A stretch of 64,000 nucleotides of DNA from an uncultured Bacteroidales bacterium (lineage in GTDB: Bacteria; Bacteroidota; Bacteroidia; Bacteroidales; UBA932). The translations under genes and the position numbers were made by a program. Positions 1-7,460 of this stretch are shown here, piece after piece; the first letter of the stretch is position 1, and each line of letters opens with the position of its first letter. The DNA lies in contig CALUTU010000006.1 of assembly GCA_944323785.1 (NCBI GenBank), positions 1 to 64,000 on the forward strand. The letters are read 5' to 3'. The notes beneath the pieces were generated by a model. That model did not search any database. It was not told the origin of the DNA and saw nothing but the letters and a program-made list of their open reading frames with translations.

Positions 1-312
1 GCGGATGTCATCGCTTTTGCTACGCCCATCTACTACTATGAGATGAGCGGCCAGCTGAAGACTCTCCTCGACCGTGCTAATCCTCTGTACACCACTGATT
101 ATCATTTCCGGGACATCTATTTCCTGAGTTCGGCCGCCGAGGAGGACCCTAAGACTCCAGAACGCGCCGTCACAGGATTGAGCGGCTGGATCGAATGCTT
201 TGAAAACGCCCGGTTCGCTGGTTCTGTATTCGCCGGAGGCGTAAATGCCCCGGGAGAAATAAAAGGACATGCGGCAGTGGAGACGGCATACAGGATGGGA
301 AAGGCCGTCTGA
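1..312 (+). CDS. NAD(P)H-dependent flavin oxidoreductase, 3' part
   Basis: The window opens inside this gene, so only the last 103 codons are visible and no start is present. The segment reads ADVIAFATPIYYYEMSG followed by QLKTLLDR, the loop and helix that cover FMN in the flavodoxin-like reductase fold (NADPH-dependent FMN reductase / iron-sulfur flavoprotein family). Such proteins move electrons from NAD(P)H to quinones or other small acceptors in the cytosol. The stop is at 310-312, and the next gene on this strand starts only at 2926, so this ends a transcription unit. Other flavin redox proteins follow within 6 kb. Family call is good; substrate unknown. Confidence 0.8.
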   Translation, partial: ADVIAFATPIYYYEMSGQLKTLLDRANPLYTTDYHFRDIYFLSSAAEEDPKTPERAVTGLSGWIECFENARFAGSVFAGGVNAPGEIKGHAAVETAYRMGKAV

Positions 313-331
313 CTACCAGGCCATAGGTGTG

Positions 332-1615
332 CTATAGTTTAAGGCAGCCCACAGGAACGATGTAAATACCATCCTCCGAACGCCGGTAGGCATATTCGCC
401 CGTAGCGGTCAGTACCATTTTGAACGCCGGGGCTTTCATCCGTGAGGTATCGACCTGCGCTGCCAAAGAGTTGAGTGTCCTGACCCCGTCGTCAATTAAA
501 GATTGACCGCCAAGCTTTATCTCTATCAGTCCGTATTGTCCGTTACGCAGATGCACCACCGCATCGCATTCCAGCCCGCTCTTGTCCCGGTAATGGTATA
601 CCTTGCCGTTCAATGCTTCGGCATATACCCTCAAATCCCTCACACACATAGTCTCAAAGAAAAACCCCATGGTGTTCAGGTCATTTACAAGGTCTGCCGG
701 TCCCATTCCCAACGCAGCTGTCGCAATCGACGGATCTACGAAATACCGGGTATCGGCAGTACGAATGGCTGTCTTCGAACGAATATTGGGGTTCCACGCC
801 GGCATGTCTTCCACTACGAAAATCTTTCTCAAGGCTTCAAGATATGAAACGATGGTGTCGTCGTCCAGCGTTGCGGTGTCGTTGTTTTTCAAATCCTCAC
901 GCAGCGTGGCTATCGACGCCTGTGTGCCCTGATGACGCGCATATGCCCGCATCAGACGCCGTACTCTCTCAGAAGCACGTTTTACACCGTCCACTCTCGT
1001 AACATCCTCTTTCGTCACGGCGTCGTAATAATCGAAAGCCTGTTCCAAGGCCGCTTCTTCAGGAAGCCCTACGGCCATCGGCCAGCCGCCGCGACATATC
1101 AGAAATGCAATGTCCTGCAATTTAAGACTGTTCCTTCCAAATAACTTTTCCGGGGCAGCGAACAAATCGGCAAGACTGACGCTGCCATTTGATTCGCCGG
1201 ACTCGGACAGGGTCATCGGACGCATAGTGAGCCATGCGAACCTTCCCGTACCTGAATGCTCCCTTTCTTTCTCCGCATCCTTGTCGGGGACTGCGGATCC
1301 GGTCAGAATGAACTGGCCCATCTTCCGGCGGTGGTCAACGGTATAACGCACGGCATCCCACAGTTTCGGCACCGTCTGCCATTCGTCTATCAGCATCGGT
1401 GCCTCACCTGACAGTGCCGTATCGCTGTCTATCTCCAACAAACGCTTGAACTGCTCCTTCGCGTCTGTCTTTGCCAGCAGCACCTTACTCGCTGCTATCT
1501 CTTCCGCAGTCGTGGTCTTTCCGCACCACTTCGGGCCTTCTATGAGTACTGCACCTTTAGCCTGTAGCTTTTTAGCCAGCAGACTGTCCATTATCCTATG
1601 CCTGTAACCGTCCAT
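332..1615 (-). CDS. AAA ATPase with DUF4143-type C-terminal domain
   Basis: A 427-residue protein of the AAA_14/DUF4143 family that is common in gut Bacteroidetes. Walker A GPKWCGKTT lies at residues 27-35 and a Walker B-like LIDEW at 75-79; a sensor strand FILTGSA follows near 100. The C-terminal part carries GLECDAVVH and, about ten residues on, LIEIKLGG. This spacing resembles a PD-(D/E)xK nuclease-like core, as is usual for DUF4143. The cellular role of the family is not established. The gene stands alone, ending convergently 20 bp from the flavin reductase, with its own -7 box just upstream. M9 is an alternative start. The general family is clear; the function is not. Confidence 0.85.
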   Translation of the reverse strand: MDGYRHRIMDSLLAKKLQAKGAVLIEGPKWCGKTTTAEEIAASKVLLAKTDAKEQFKRLLEIDSDTALSGEAPMLIDEWQTVPKLWDAVRYTVDHRRKMGQFILTGSAVPDKDAEKEREHSGTGRFAWLTMRPMTLSESGESNGSVSLADLFAAPEKLFGRNSLKLQDIAFLICRGGWPMAVGLPEEAALEQAFDYYDAVTKEDVTRVDGVKRASERVRRLMRAYARHQGTQASIATLREDLKNNDTATLDDDTIVSYLEALRKIFVVEDMPAWNPNIRSKTAIRTADTRYFVDPSIATAALGMGPADLVNDLNTMGFFFETMCVRDLRVYAEALNGKVYHYRDKSGLECDAVVHLRNGQYGLIEIKLGGQSLIDDGVRTLNSLAAQVDTSRMKAPAFKMVLTATGEYAYRRSEDGIYIVPVGCLKL

Positions 1616-1634
1616 AACCTAACTGTTTGGAGTA

Positions 1635-1642
1635 CAAAAGTA
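1635..1642 (-). promoter_or_regulatory. -7 box of the DUF4143 ATPase gene
   Basis: Read on the minus strand this is TACTTTTG, a match to the Bacteroidetes -7 consensus TAnnTTTG, 19 nt before the ATG at 1615. I see no TTG at the ideal -33 spacing. The rest of the 1616-1863 gap is AT-rich with short repeats of TTCGGTAATT and shows nothing else I can name. Confidence 0.5.
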
Positions 1643-1864
1643 GCAACTTTTTTGAAAATTCGGTAATTCGGCGTTGATTTGTTCGGTAATTTGACATTAA
1701 ATCATTCGTAAATATGGCTTAATCATCCTTAATTTCCACTGACAATCCACTCCCATACAGGCATCGCTACTATTCGCGATATTAAACTGCCGATATTACA
1801 GGAATCTTTTTGGATATTTCCATGAAAGATCCTGCAAATATGATTTACAGTTTCTGCAAGACTT

Positions 1865-2764
1865 TTAACTCCGCACCCTCTGACAATATTCCGACGGCGT
1901 AACGCCCTCCTGTTTCTTGAACATCCGGCTGAAATGCTGGGGGTATTCGAAACCGAGGCGGTCGGACACTTGGGAGACAGTTTCCCCTGCCGCAAGGCCG
2001 TTCTTGGCAAGCTGGATGACGAACTGGCGGATATGGTTGCTCGCCGTGTCGCCGGTGGTTTTCTTGATGACATCGCCGAAGTAATTGGCGGACATGCACA
2101 ACTTGTCGGCGCAATACTGCACGGTGGGCAGGCCGAGGGTCAGTTGGAGCTTGTCCTCGAAATAATCGCGCAGCAGGCGGTCGAAGCGGATAAGAATGTC
2201 GGAGTTCTCTATCTTTCGGGTAACGAACTGGCGGTTGTAGAACCGCTGGCAGAAGTTGAGCGTAAGTTCGATGTAGCCCACGAGGATGGCCCGCTGAAGC
2301 TCGTCCGACTTCTTGCCCAGTTCCTCGCGTATCTGACGCATCAGGGAGGCCAGGATGTCGTGCTCCTCTTCGGTCATGTGCAGGGCCTCGTTGATACGGT
2401 AATCGAAGAAGGAATACTCCCGGATGCGCTTTTCAAGCGGGAAGCCGTGCAGCAGGTCCGGGTGGAAAAGCAGCGCCCAGCCCGTCAGCATCACCTCCTC
2501 CCCATTGTCCTCCTTGCCGCCCACCTGTCCTGGAGCCACGCAGATGACCGTACCCTTCTTGTAATCATACTTGCCGCAGCCGTATGCCAGGTCTATCTCC
2601 GCCTCATCGTGGAAGAAGATGCCGTACACGCCGTAATCATTCAGGCTGTGACGCACGGGCGACACCTCGGCATAGTCAATGACACAGACCAGCGGATGCT
2701 GCTCTTTGCATCCAACGTAGTGGGCATAGTCGTTGACGTTCCTTACTTTCAGTATCTTGCTCAT
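1865..2764 (-). CDS. AraC-family transcriptional regulator
   Basis: A 299-residue regulator. The start is set at the ATG at 2764 (MSKILKVRN) because a -7 box lies at 2787-2794; a longer reading from 2800 would begin upstream of the likely transcript start. The N-terminal half is a ligand-sensing cupin-like region of the type found in Bacteroides AraC proteins. The last ~100 residues contain both AraC helix-turn-helix units, including LCMSANYFGDVIKKTTG and a second unit with VSDRLGFEYPQHFSRMFKK and VTPSEYC. It is divergent from the exported redox operon beginning at 2926 and very likely controls it. The inducer cannot be read from sequence. Confidence 0.9.
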   Translation of the reverse strand: MSKILKVRNVNDYAHYVGCKEQHPLVCVIDYAEVSPVRHSLNDYGVYGIFFHDEAEIDLAYGCGKYDYKKGTVICVAPGQVGGKEDNGEEVMLTGWALLFHPDLLHGFPLEKRIREYSFFDYRINEALHMTEEEHDILASLMRQIREELGKKSDELQRAILVGYIELTLNFCQRFYNRQFVTRKIENSDILIRFDRLLRDYFEDKLQLTLGLPTVQYCADKLCMSANYFGDVIKKTTGDTASNHIRQFVIQLAKNGLAAGETVSQVSDRLGFEYPQHFSRMFKKQEGVTPSEYCQRVRS

Positions 2765-2786
2765 TGCTCTGCCTGTTAAAGTAATA

Positions 2787-2794
2787 CAAAGATA
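2787..2794 (-). promoter_or_regulatory. -7 box of the AraC gene
   Basis: Read on the minus strand this is TATCTTTG, a perfect TAnnTTTG, 22 nt before the chosen AraC start at 2764. It shares a 160-bp divergent region with the promoter at 2892, where AraC operators would be expected. Confidence 0.6.
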
Positions 2795-2891
2795 GAGCAT
2801 TTCACGGACAATAGGTTACGCAGAATGCAATTTCCGTAAAAATGGTACGCTTCCCCCATTTATGGTTACGGCATTCCGCATTGTTCCGGTG

Positions 2892-2899
2892 TAATTTTG
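2892..2899 (+). promoter_or_regulatory. -7 box of the aldo/keto reductase operon
   Basis: TAATTTTG matches TAnnTTTG and lies 26 nt before the ATG at 2926. No good -33 TTG is present at the usual 19-nt spacing, as expected for a promoter that needs an activator such as the divergent AraC protein. Confidence 0.55.
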
Positions 2900-2925
2900 C
2901 ATCGGATAAAAACGAGAAGAACAGC

Positions 2926-3126
2926 ATGGAGCAGAAAACAGCATTACCTGAAAATTTGTGCGCGGACGAGGCGGTGTGCTTCATCGCAGACCGCCACCAC
3001 GTTACGCCGCAGCAGCTCTTACGCTGTTTCATCTACGGAGAGACTTCCATACCTTTGGAGGCTAACGAAGTTGAAATTCTAAAAGGGCTGTCCGGCAGGG
3101 CTTATAGTTTGGCAAATAAAAAGTAA
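2926..3126 (+). CDS. Small protein upstream of aldo/keto reductase
   Basis: A 66-residue protein starting MEQKTALPENL. The start at 2926 is chosen over one at 2842 because the -7 box at 2892 would lie inside the longer frame. It is acidic to neutral, has no signal peptide or membrane segment, and contains one likely helical stretch, DEAVCFIADRHHVTPQQLLR. It ends 4 bp before the Tat-type reductase and is surely cotranscribed with it. I do not recognise a named domain. A regulatory or accessory role in this redox operon is a guess from position only. Confidence 0.65.
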   Translation: MEQKTALPENLCADEAVCFIADRHHVTPQQLLRCFIYGETSIPLEANEVEILKGLSGRAYSLANKK

Positions 3127-3130
3127 GAAT

Positions 3131-4330
3131 ATGGACAGACGCGATTTTATAAAAAGTGGTCTTCTCGCCGCAGCCGTAGGAGCGGTGAGCGGCCCGAGAG
3201 TCATTGCGCAGGAAGCCGAAAGGCAAGTGGCGAGGGAACATTTGTCGAAAGACATCCTCAACTACAATCCACAGATACAGTACCGCCCGATGGGGCGCAC
3301 GGGTGTGAACGTATCGGCACTGGGCTTCGGGATGCTGCGCCTGCCGATGAAGAACGGGCACGTGGACTTCGACCAGACCACGCCGATGGTGCGCCGTGCC
3401 ATCGAGGGCGGCGTGAACTATATCGACACAGGGCGCGTCTATCTCGGCGGCGAGAGCGAGCAGGCGGTGGGCAAAGCCCTCGCCGGGGGCTGGCGCGACC
3501 GGGTGTATGTCACGTCCAAGATGCCGTGGTGGGAGATGCGGTCGGCGGACGACTTCGAGAAGTTCTTCGACCAGTCGCGCCGCGCCATCGGTACGGATGT
3601 CATCGACTTCTACCACATCCACATGATCATGCACCGCGGGTGGAAGGACTACGTGCTGCCCTACAAGCTCATCGAGAAGATGGAGCGACTGAAAGCGCAG
3701 GGCAAGATACGCTTCATGGGCTTCTCCTTCCACGACAGCCTGCAACTGTTCAAGCGGGTGGTGGAATACACGCCAGCATGGGACTTCTGCCTCATCCAGC
3801 ACAATTATTTGGATTATGAATACGAAGCGGGCGTACTCGGTCCCAAGTATGCCGCTGCCAACGGCATGGGACTGGCGGTGATGAAGCCCGTCCGCACGGG
3901 ATTCCTCGCCAATCTGCCGCAAGTGATGCGCGACGCGCTTGCCTCCACGGGCATCCACAAGCCCGATGCAGAGTGGGCGCTGGACTATCTGTGGGACATC
4001 CCCGAAGTCAGCGTGGCAGTGAGCGGCATGGGCAGCATGGCGGACGTGGAGGAGAACCTGAAGTACGCCGCCAAAGCCCGCCCCAACATGCTCACCCCTG
4101 CCGAGCGCGAGGCGTTGGGAGCTGCCATCTATGCCTACGTGTACAACAACTACATCCTGCACAAAAACAAAGAAAGGGCAATGGCAGACTACACCGTCTC
4201 GATGTCGCCCGTGCAGCGCGGCGACCCGGCATCCTCGTGCGTCGCCTGCGGCGAATGTCTGGCGAAGTGCCCGCAGCATCTGGACATTCCTAACCTATTG
4301 GCGAAAGTGAAGGAAACGATGGGAAAATAA
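3131..4330 (+). CDS. Tat-exported aldo/keto reductase with C-terminal 4Fe-4S motif
   Basis: A 399-residue aldo/keto reductase. It begins MDRRDFIKSG with a hydrophobic alanine-rich segment, a twin-arginine signal (RR at 3-4), so the folded enzyme is probably exported. The reductase barrel starts near residue 50 (YRPMGRTGVNVSALGFG). The likely catalytic tetrad is D in NYIDTG, Y in GRVYLGGESE, K in VTSKMPWW and H in FYHIHMI. Near the C-terminus C370, C373, C376 and C380 form a CxxCxxCxxxC ferredoxin-type motif (CVACGECLAKCP) seen in the iron-sulfur branch of this family. It follows the small gene by 4 bp. Substrate unknown; neighbours suggest quinone or aldehyde redox work outside the cytosol. 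Confidence 0.93.
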   Translation: MDRRDFIKSGLLAAAVGAVSGPRVIAQEAERQVAREHLSKDILNYNPQIQYRPMGRTGVNVSALGFGMLRLPMKNGHVDFDQTTPMVRRAIEGGVNYIDTGRVYLGGESEQAVGKALAGGWRDRVYVTSKMPWWEMRSADDFEKFFDQSRRAIGTDVIDFYHIHMIMHRGWKDYVLPYKLIEKMERLKAQGKIRFMGFSFHDSLQLFKRVVEYTPAWDFCLIQHNYLDYEYEAGVLGPKYAAANGMGLAVMKPVRTGFLANLPQVMRDALASTGIHKPDAEWALDYLWDIPEVSVAVSGMGSMADVEENLKYAAKARPNMLTPAEREALGAAIYAYVYNNYILHKNKERAMADYTVSMSPVQRGDPASSCVACGECLAKCPQHLDIPNLLAKVKETMGK

Positions 4331-4367
4331 TAAGTTGATACTAAAGCAATCATTAAAATGCAACAAT

Positions 4368-4934
4368 ATGACAATCAATGAATTCAAAGACTATGTAAAG
4401 ACAGGACATGCTCTTAGTACCGAGGAAATACATCTGTTTATGGACGAGATGAGCAATGCCGCACGTCGTATCACTTTCCGGTTGAATACGGCTTATCACA
4501 CCCCGGCAGAAGTACGCACACTCCTTTCGGAGTTGTTCGGCTATGAGGTACCTTCATCGCTGCGTGTTTTTCCACCGTTCTATACAGATTTCGGTAAGAA
4601 CATCACCGTCGGTGAGAATGTCTTTATCAATGCCTGTTGCCATTTTCAGGATCATGGCGGCGTTGTCATTGGCGACGGATGTCAGATAGGACACAATGTC
4701 GTGTTCGCCACTCTGAACCACGGTTTGTCGCCCGAAGACCGCAAGAACACTTATCCAGCACCGATTGTGTTGGGCAAGAATGTGTGGGTCGGCTCAAACT
4801 CGACTATCCTGCAGGGCGTGACCATCGGCGACAATGCGGTCGTGGCTGCTGGAGCTGTCGTAACTAAAGATGTACCGGCCGATGTAGTGGTCAGTGGAGT
4901 CCCGGCAAAGATTATCAAGAAAATCCGATATTGA
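4368..4934 (+). CDS. Hexapeptide-repeat acetyltransferase (maltose/galactoside type)
   Basis: A 188-residue cytosolic acetyltransferase of the LacA/Maa type that transfers acetyl from acetyl-CoA to a sugar-like acceptor. The start MTINEFKDYV at 4368 is preferred to an upstream TTG at 4335. An N-terminal helical maltose-acetyltransferase segment (1-60) precedes a left-handed beta-helix made of hexapeptide repeats, for example ITVGENVFINACCHF, VVIGDGCQIGHNVVF and VTIGDNAVVAAGAVV. The catalytic histidine is most likely the H in ATLNHGLSP. The C-terminal VVSGVPAKIIKKI is typical. It lies 37 bp after the aldo/keto reductase. A scar of a second acetyltransferase is found at 6789-6860 in the same region. 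Confidence 0.92.
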   Translation: MTINEFKDYVKTGHALSTEEIHLFMDEMSNAARRITFRLNTAYHTPAEVRTLLSELFGYEVPSSLRVFPPFYTDFGKNITVGENVFINACCHFQDHGGVVIGDGCQIGHNVVFATLNHGLSPEDRKNTYPAPIVLGKNVWVGSNSTILQGVTIGDNAVVAAGAVVTKDVPADVVVSGVPAKIIKKIRY

Positions 4935-4958
4935 TAAGTTTATAGAAAGGAGGCATAT

Positions 4959-5969
4959 ATGAACAAGTTATTTTTAATCCCATTGATGCTGCTGGCAACG
5001 CTTATGCTGACAGCGGCGTGTAGCGAAGATGAACCGCTGACGGACGGGCAGGAACAGGTTACTCCCGGAGAAGATGACGGGGAAGAAGGCAATGGCAGAT
5101 ACCTTGTCCTCTACTGCTCCCGTACAGGCAATACCGAGCGGATGGCGCAGATCATCCAGTCCACATTGGATTGCGATATGATAGTGGTAGAGCCGGAAAC
5201 GCCTTACGAGGATGACTACAACGCGATGCTTGACCGGGCGCAGGCGGAACTTGATGCTATCGAACAAGGCAACTATCCTGCTATCACCACTTCCGTAGAA
5301 AGTTTCGACGAGTATGACATCGTGTTCATCGGCTATCCCATCTGGTATGGCCATATTGCAACTCCAATGCAGACTTTCCTGCACAACCATGCCGATTTGT
5401 TGGCAGGAAAACGTATCGTCCTCTTTGCCAGCAGCGGAAGCAATGGCATAGGCACTTCCGAAAGGGATGCGGCAACGCTTGTCCCTGATGCCGTGTTTGA
5501 GGAATCCTTGTTGCTCACATCAAGTACGCTGGGCAATATGGCTACACGCATCCCGGAATGGCTGGAAAGCCTTGGCGCAAGCCGGGAAGAGCCGGACGCG
5601 CCCGATGCTGCATCCTTAAACATCAATATCATTGTAGGCGAACAGACCATCACAGTCACGATGGAAGATAACGGCGCAGCCCGCGATTTCCTTTCCCGCT
5701 TGCCGCTGGAGGTTACATTGGAGGACTACAACAACGGCACGGAAAAAATATTCTATCCCGACCCGGCACTCAGCCTTGACGATACGCCACGTGGTTGTGC
5801 TCCAGTAGCCGGAGACATTACTATCTACGAGCCATGGGGCAATGTCGCCATCTTCTGTCGTGACTGGTCGGAGAGCAATTCGCTCATCAAAATCGGGCAT
5901 ATCGACGGCGACGGCATCAGCCTGTTGCAAGGAACGGAGAGTGTAAATGTAAGATTTGAAAGACAATGA
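4959..5969 (+). CDS. Surface-type lipoprotein with flavodoxin and cyclophilin-like domains
   Basis: A 336-residue lipoprotein. A lipobox ends at C21 (LMLTAAC) and is followed by S-E-D-E, matching the S(D/E)3 lipoprotein export signal that sends Bacteroidetes lipoproteins to the cell surface. A flavodoxin domain (about 47-195) shows the FMN phosphate loop CSRTGNTERM and the later GYPIWYG loop. From about 215 a cyclophilin-like beta domain follows (VTMEDNGAARDFLSRLP, then DDTPRGCAPVAGDITIY), the pairing seen in Bacteroides flavodoxin lipoproteins. A strong ribosome site, AAAGGAGG, precedes the ATG. It overlaps the next gene by ATGA. FMN-dependent electron transfer at the cell envelope is likely; the partner is unknown. 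Confidence 0.9.
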   Translation: MNKLFLIPLMLLATLMLTAACSEDEPLTDGQEQVTPGEDDGEEGNGRYLVLYCSRTGNTERMAQIIQSTLDCDMIVVEPETPYEDDYNAMLDRAQAELDAIEQGNYPAITTSVESFDEYDIVFIGYPIWYGHIATPMQTFLHNHADLLAGKRIVLFASSGSNGIGTSERDAATLVPDAVFEESLLLTSSTLGNMATRIPEWLESLGASREEPDAPDAASLNINIIVGEQTITVTMEDNGAARDFLSRLPLEVTLEDYNNGTEKIFYPDPALSLDDTPRGCAPVAGDITIYEPWGNVAIFCRDWSESNSLIKIGHIDGDGISLLQGTESVNVRFERQ

Positions 5970-6802
5970 ATATGAAAAAAGTAATAGGTATAATCGCCCT
6001 CGTGCTGGCAGGAAGCCTGTCCGCGACGGCACAAACAACAGACAATATGAATAGAATCGAAGTATGTAAGCAGAATTACCGCATCCTGTTCGGCGGCGAA
6101 GCCTTGACCGGGCAGGGCACGGACCCGGAAATGATGGACATCCTCCAGAAGTTCATCTTTGGTGAAGTATTCCAAACGGGTGAATTGACGCTGAAACAGC
6201 GCGAAATGATTACCTGTATCACCCTCGCTACGATGCAGACGCTCCCGCAACTGAAAGCCCATGCAGGTGCGGCACTTAACGTAGGCGTTACTCCCGAAGA
6301 ATTGCGCGAAGTGATGTATCTCACTGCCCCGTTCATCGGCTTCCCCAAGATGCTGAATGCCGTGGGCGCGGTGAACGAGGTGTTCAAGGAGCGTGGCATC
6401 TCCCTGCCGTTGGAAAAGCAAGGCACGGTAACAGAAGAAACACGCCACGAGACAGGCAAAGCCATTCAGGACAAGCTCTATCCCGGCGGCATCGCCTCGG
6501 TGATGGAAGGCGTGCCCGGCAACATGGGCAAGGACGTGGAGCAGTTTCTCACGGACTATTTCTTCGGCGACATCTACAGCCGCGGCGCACTCGACTTGCA
6601 GACGCGCGAGCTGTTGGGCTACTGCGTACTGACCACCTTGGAAGCCGAGAGCCAGCTCCATTCGCACTATCACGGCAACATCAACGCCGGCAACTCGCCC
6701 GAAACGCTGACCGCCGCCGTCATCCAGTGCCTGCCCTACATCGGCTTCCCTGCCGCCATTAAGGCTCTGCACATCATCAAGCAGGAATATGACAACCGAT
6801 AA
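5966..6802 (+). CDS. Exported carboxymuconolactone decarboxylase-like protein
   Basis: A 278-residue protein with an N-terminal signal peptide (MNMKKVIGIIALVLAGSLSATAQ) and two tandem CMD/AhpD-like helical domains at about 35-125 and 165-260. Each contains the helix pair typical of the family (for example LTLKQREMITCITLATMQ and LDLQTRELLGYCVLTTLE). No CxxC pair is visible, so it is not a classic AhpD peroxidase partner; H residues in QLHSHYHGN may be functional. The start codon overlaps the stop of the flavodoxin gene, so translation is coupled. It closes the AraC-controlled operon. The role is probably with the exported reductase and flavodoxin on an aromatic or quinone compound; this is inference. 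Confidence 0.9.
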   Translation: MNMKKVIGIIALVLAGSLSATAQTTDNMNRIEVCKQNYRILFGGEALTGQGTDPEMMDILQKFIFGEVFQTGELTLKQREMITCITLATMQTLPQLKAHAGAALNVGVTPEELREVMYLTAPFIGFPKMLNAVGAVNEVFKERGISLPLEKQGTVTEETRHETGKAIQDKLYPGGIASVMEGVPGNMGKDVEQFLTDYFFGDIYSRGALDLQTRELLGYCVLTTLEAESQLHSHYHGNINAGNSPETLTAAVIQCLPYIGFPAAIKALHIIKQEYDNR

Positions 6803-6860
6803 AATGCCTGCCGACATGGTGGAGGTCGGGGTGCCGGCAAAGGTGGTCAAGCACATATAA
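6789..6860 (+). pseudogene. C-terminal remnant of a hexapeptide acetyltransferase
   Basis: In a frame shifted from the preceding gene, 23 codons read MTTDKMPADMVEVGVPAKVV then KHI and stop. This is the characteristic final strand and tail of LacA/Maa acetyltransferases (compare VPADVVVSGVPAKIIKKI in the intact gene at 4368-4934). The rest of the gene is absent; the scar begins inside the last codons of the CMD gene. A deletion that removed nearly all of a downstream acetyltransferase explains it best. It is too short to encode a functional enzyme. Confidence 0.7.
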
Positions 6861-6898
6861 TGTCCTCCATTGTTTGAGACAGATAAGACTTAATTTCT

Positions 6899-6906
6899 TA
6901 TTTTTG
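6899..6906 (+). promoter_or_regulatory. -7 box of the PH-domain operon
   Basis: TATTTTTG matches TAnnTTTG. A TTTG ends at 6876, giving a 22-nt spacer, slightly longer than ideal. The box lies 38 nt before the preferred ATG at 6945 and argues against the GTG at 6918 as start. Confidence 0.55.
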
Positions 6907-6944
6907 TCAAAAATATTGTGACGAATTTTACAGGCAGACCAGAC

Positions 6945-7460
6945 ATGACCAACAGACAATGGCACCCGGATAATATTGACCCCGTGGAGGAACTTTCCTA
7001 CACACCTTTGGAGAAAAGCTATCTCAAGACACTGGCTGTGATAACGGCACTGATCTGGCTCGGACTGATGCTGCTGCCGCTTTTCCTGCTTCTGACCGAT
7101 GAGTTCGACGGCAGGAACCTAATCGTGATATGTGCGGAGGCAGTGCTGCTTGCGGCGGGGCTTGTCAATCTGTCGATTCTGCCCAAGGCATACGCCTATA
7201 AAGGATATGCGGTCAGGGAGCACGACATCACCTACCGCTCCGGAATTGTCTTCCCGAAGACAGTTACGATACCCTTCTGCAAGATACAGCAGGTCAGCAT
7301 CCGGCAGAATCCCGTCTCGCGGATGTTCGGACTCTATGCCGTGGACATTGTCAACGGAGCTCAGATGCTGGCGGAGACCGTCATCCCCGGACTGACACGT
7401 GAGAAGGCCGAGGAGATAAAGTCACTTCTAATCGAGAGAACCGGAAATGAGACTAAGTGA
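6945..7460 (+). CDS. PH domain-containing membrane protein (YdbS-like)
   Basis: A 171-residue inner-membrane protein of the bacterial PH (bPH2, formerly DUF304) family. Two membrane helices (about 32-55 and 62-82, with LIWLGLMLLPLFLLL) precede one PH-like domain beginning near YKGYAVREHDITYRSG and including PFCKIQQVSIRQNP and YAVDIVNGAQ. The ATG at 6945 is preferred over the GTG at 6918 because of the -7 box at 6899. It overlaps the next gene, a larger PH-domain protein, by 14 bp. YdbS/YdbT pairs are widespread; their function is unknown, with envelope stress or antimicrobial resistance roles proposed in some bacteria. Confidence 0.88.
   Translation: MTNRQWHPDNIDPVEELSYTPLEKSYLKTLAVITALIWLGLMLLPLFLLLTDEFDGRNLIVICAEAVLLAAGLVNLSILPKAYAYKGYAVREHDITYRSGIVFPKTVTIPFCKIQQVSIRQNPVSRMFGLYAVDIVNGAQMLAETVIPGLTREKAEEIKSLLIERTGNETK

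Noticed and set aside
1934..2779. Long plus-strand frame of 281 codons
   Set aside because: It is the antisense of the AraC gene; the AraC reading has clear helix-turn-helix motifs and this one has no recognisable domain.
3062..4279. Long minus-strand frame of 405 codons
   Set aside because: Antisense shadow of the aldo/keto reductase, caused by high GC at third positions; His/Val-rich, no domain.
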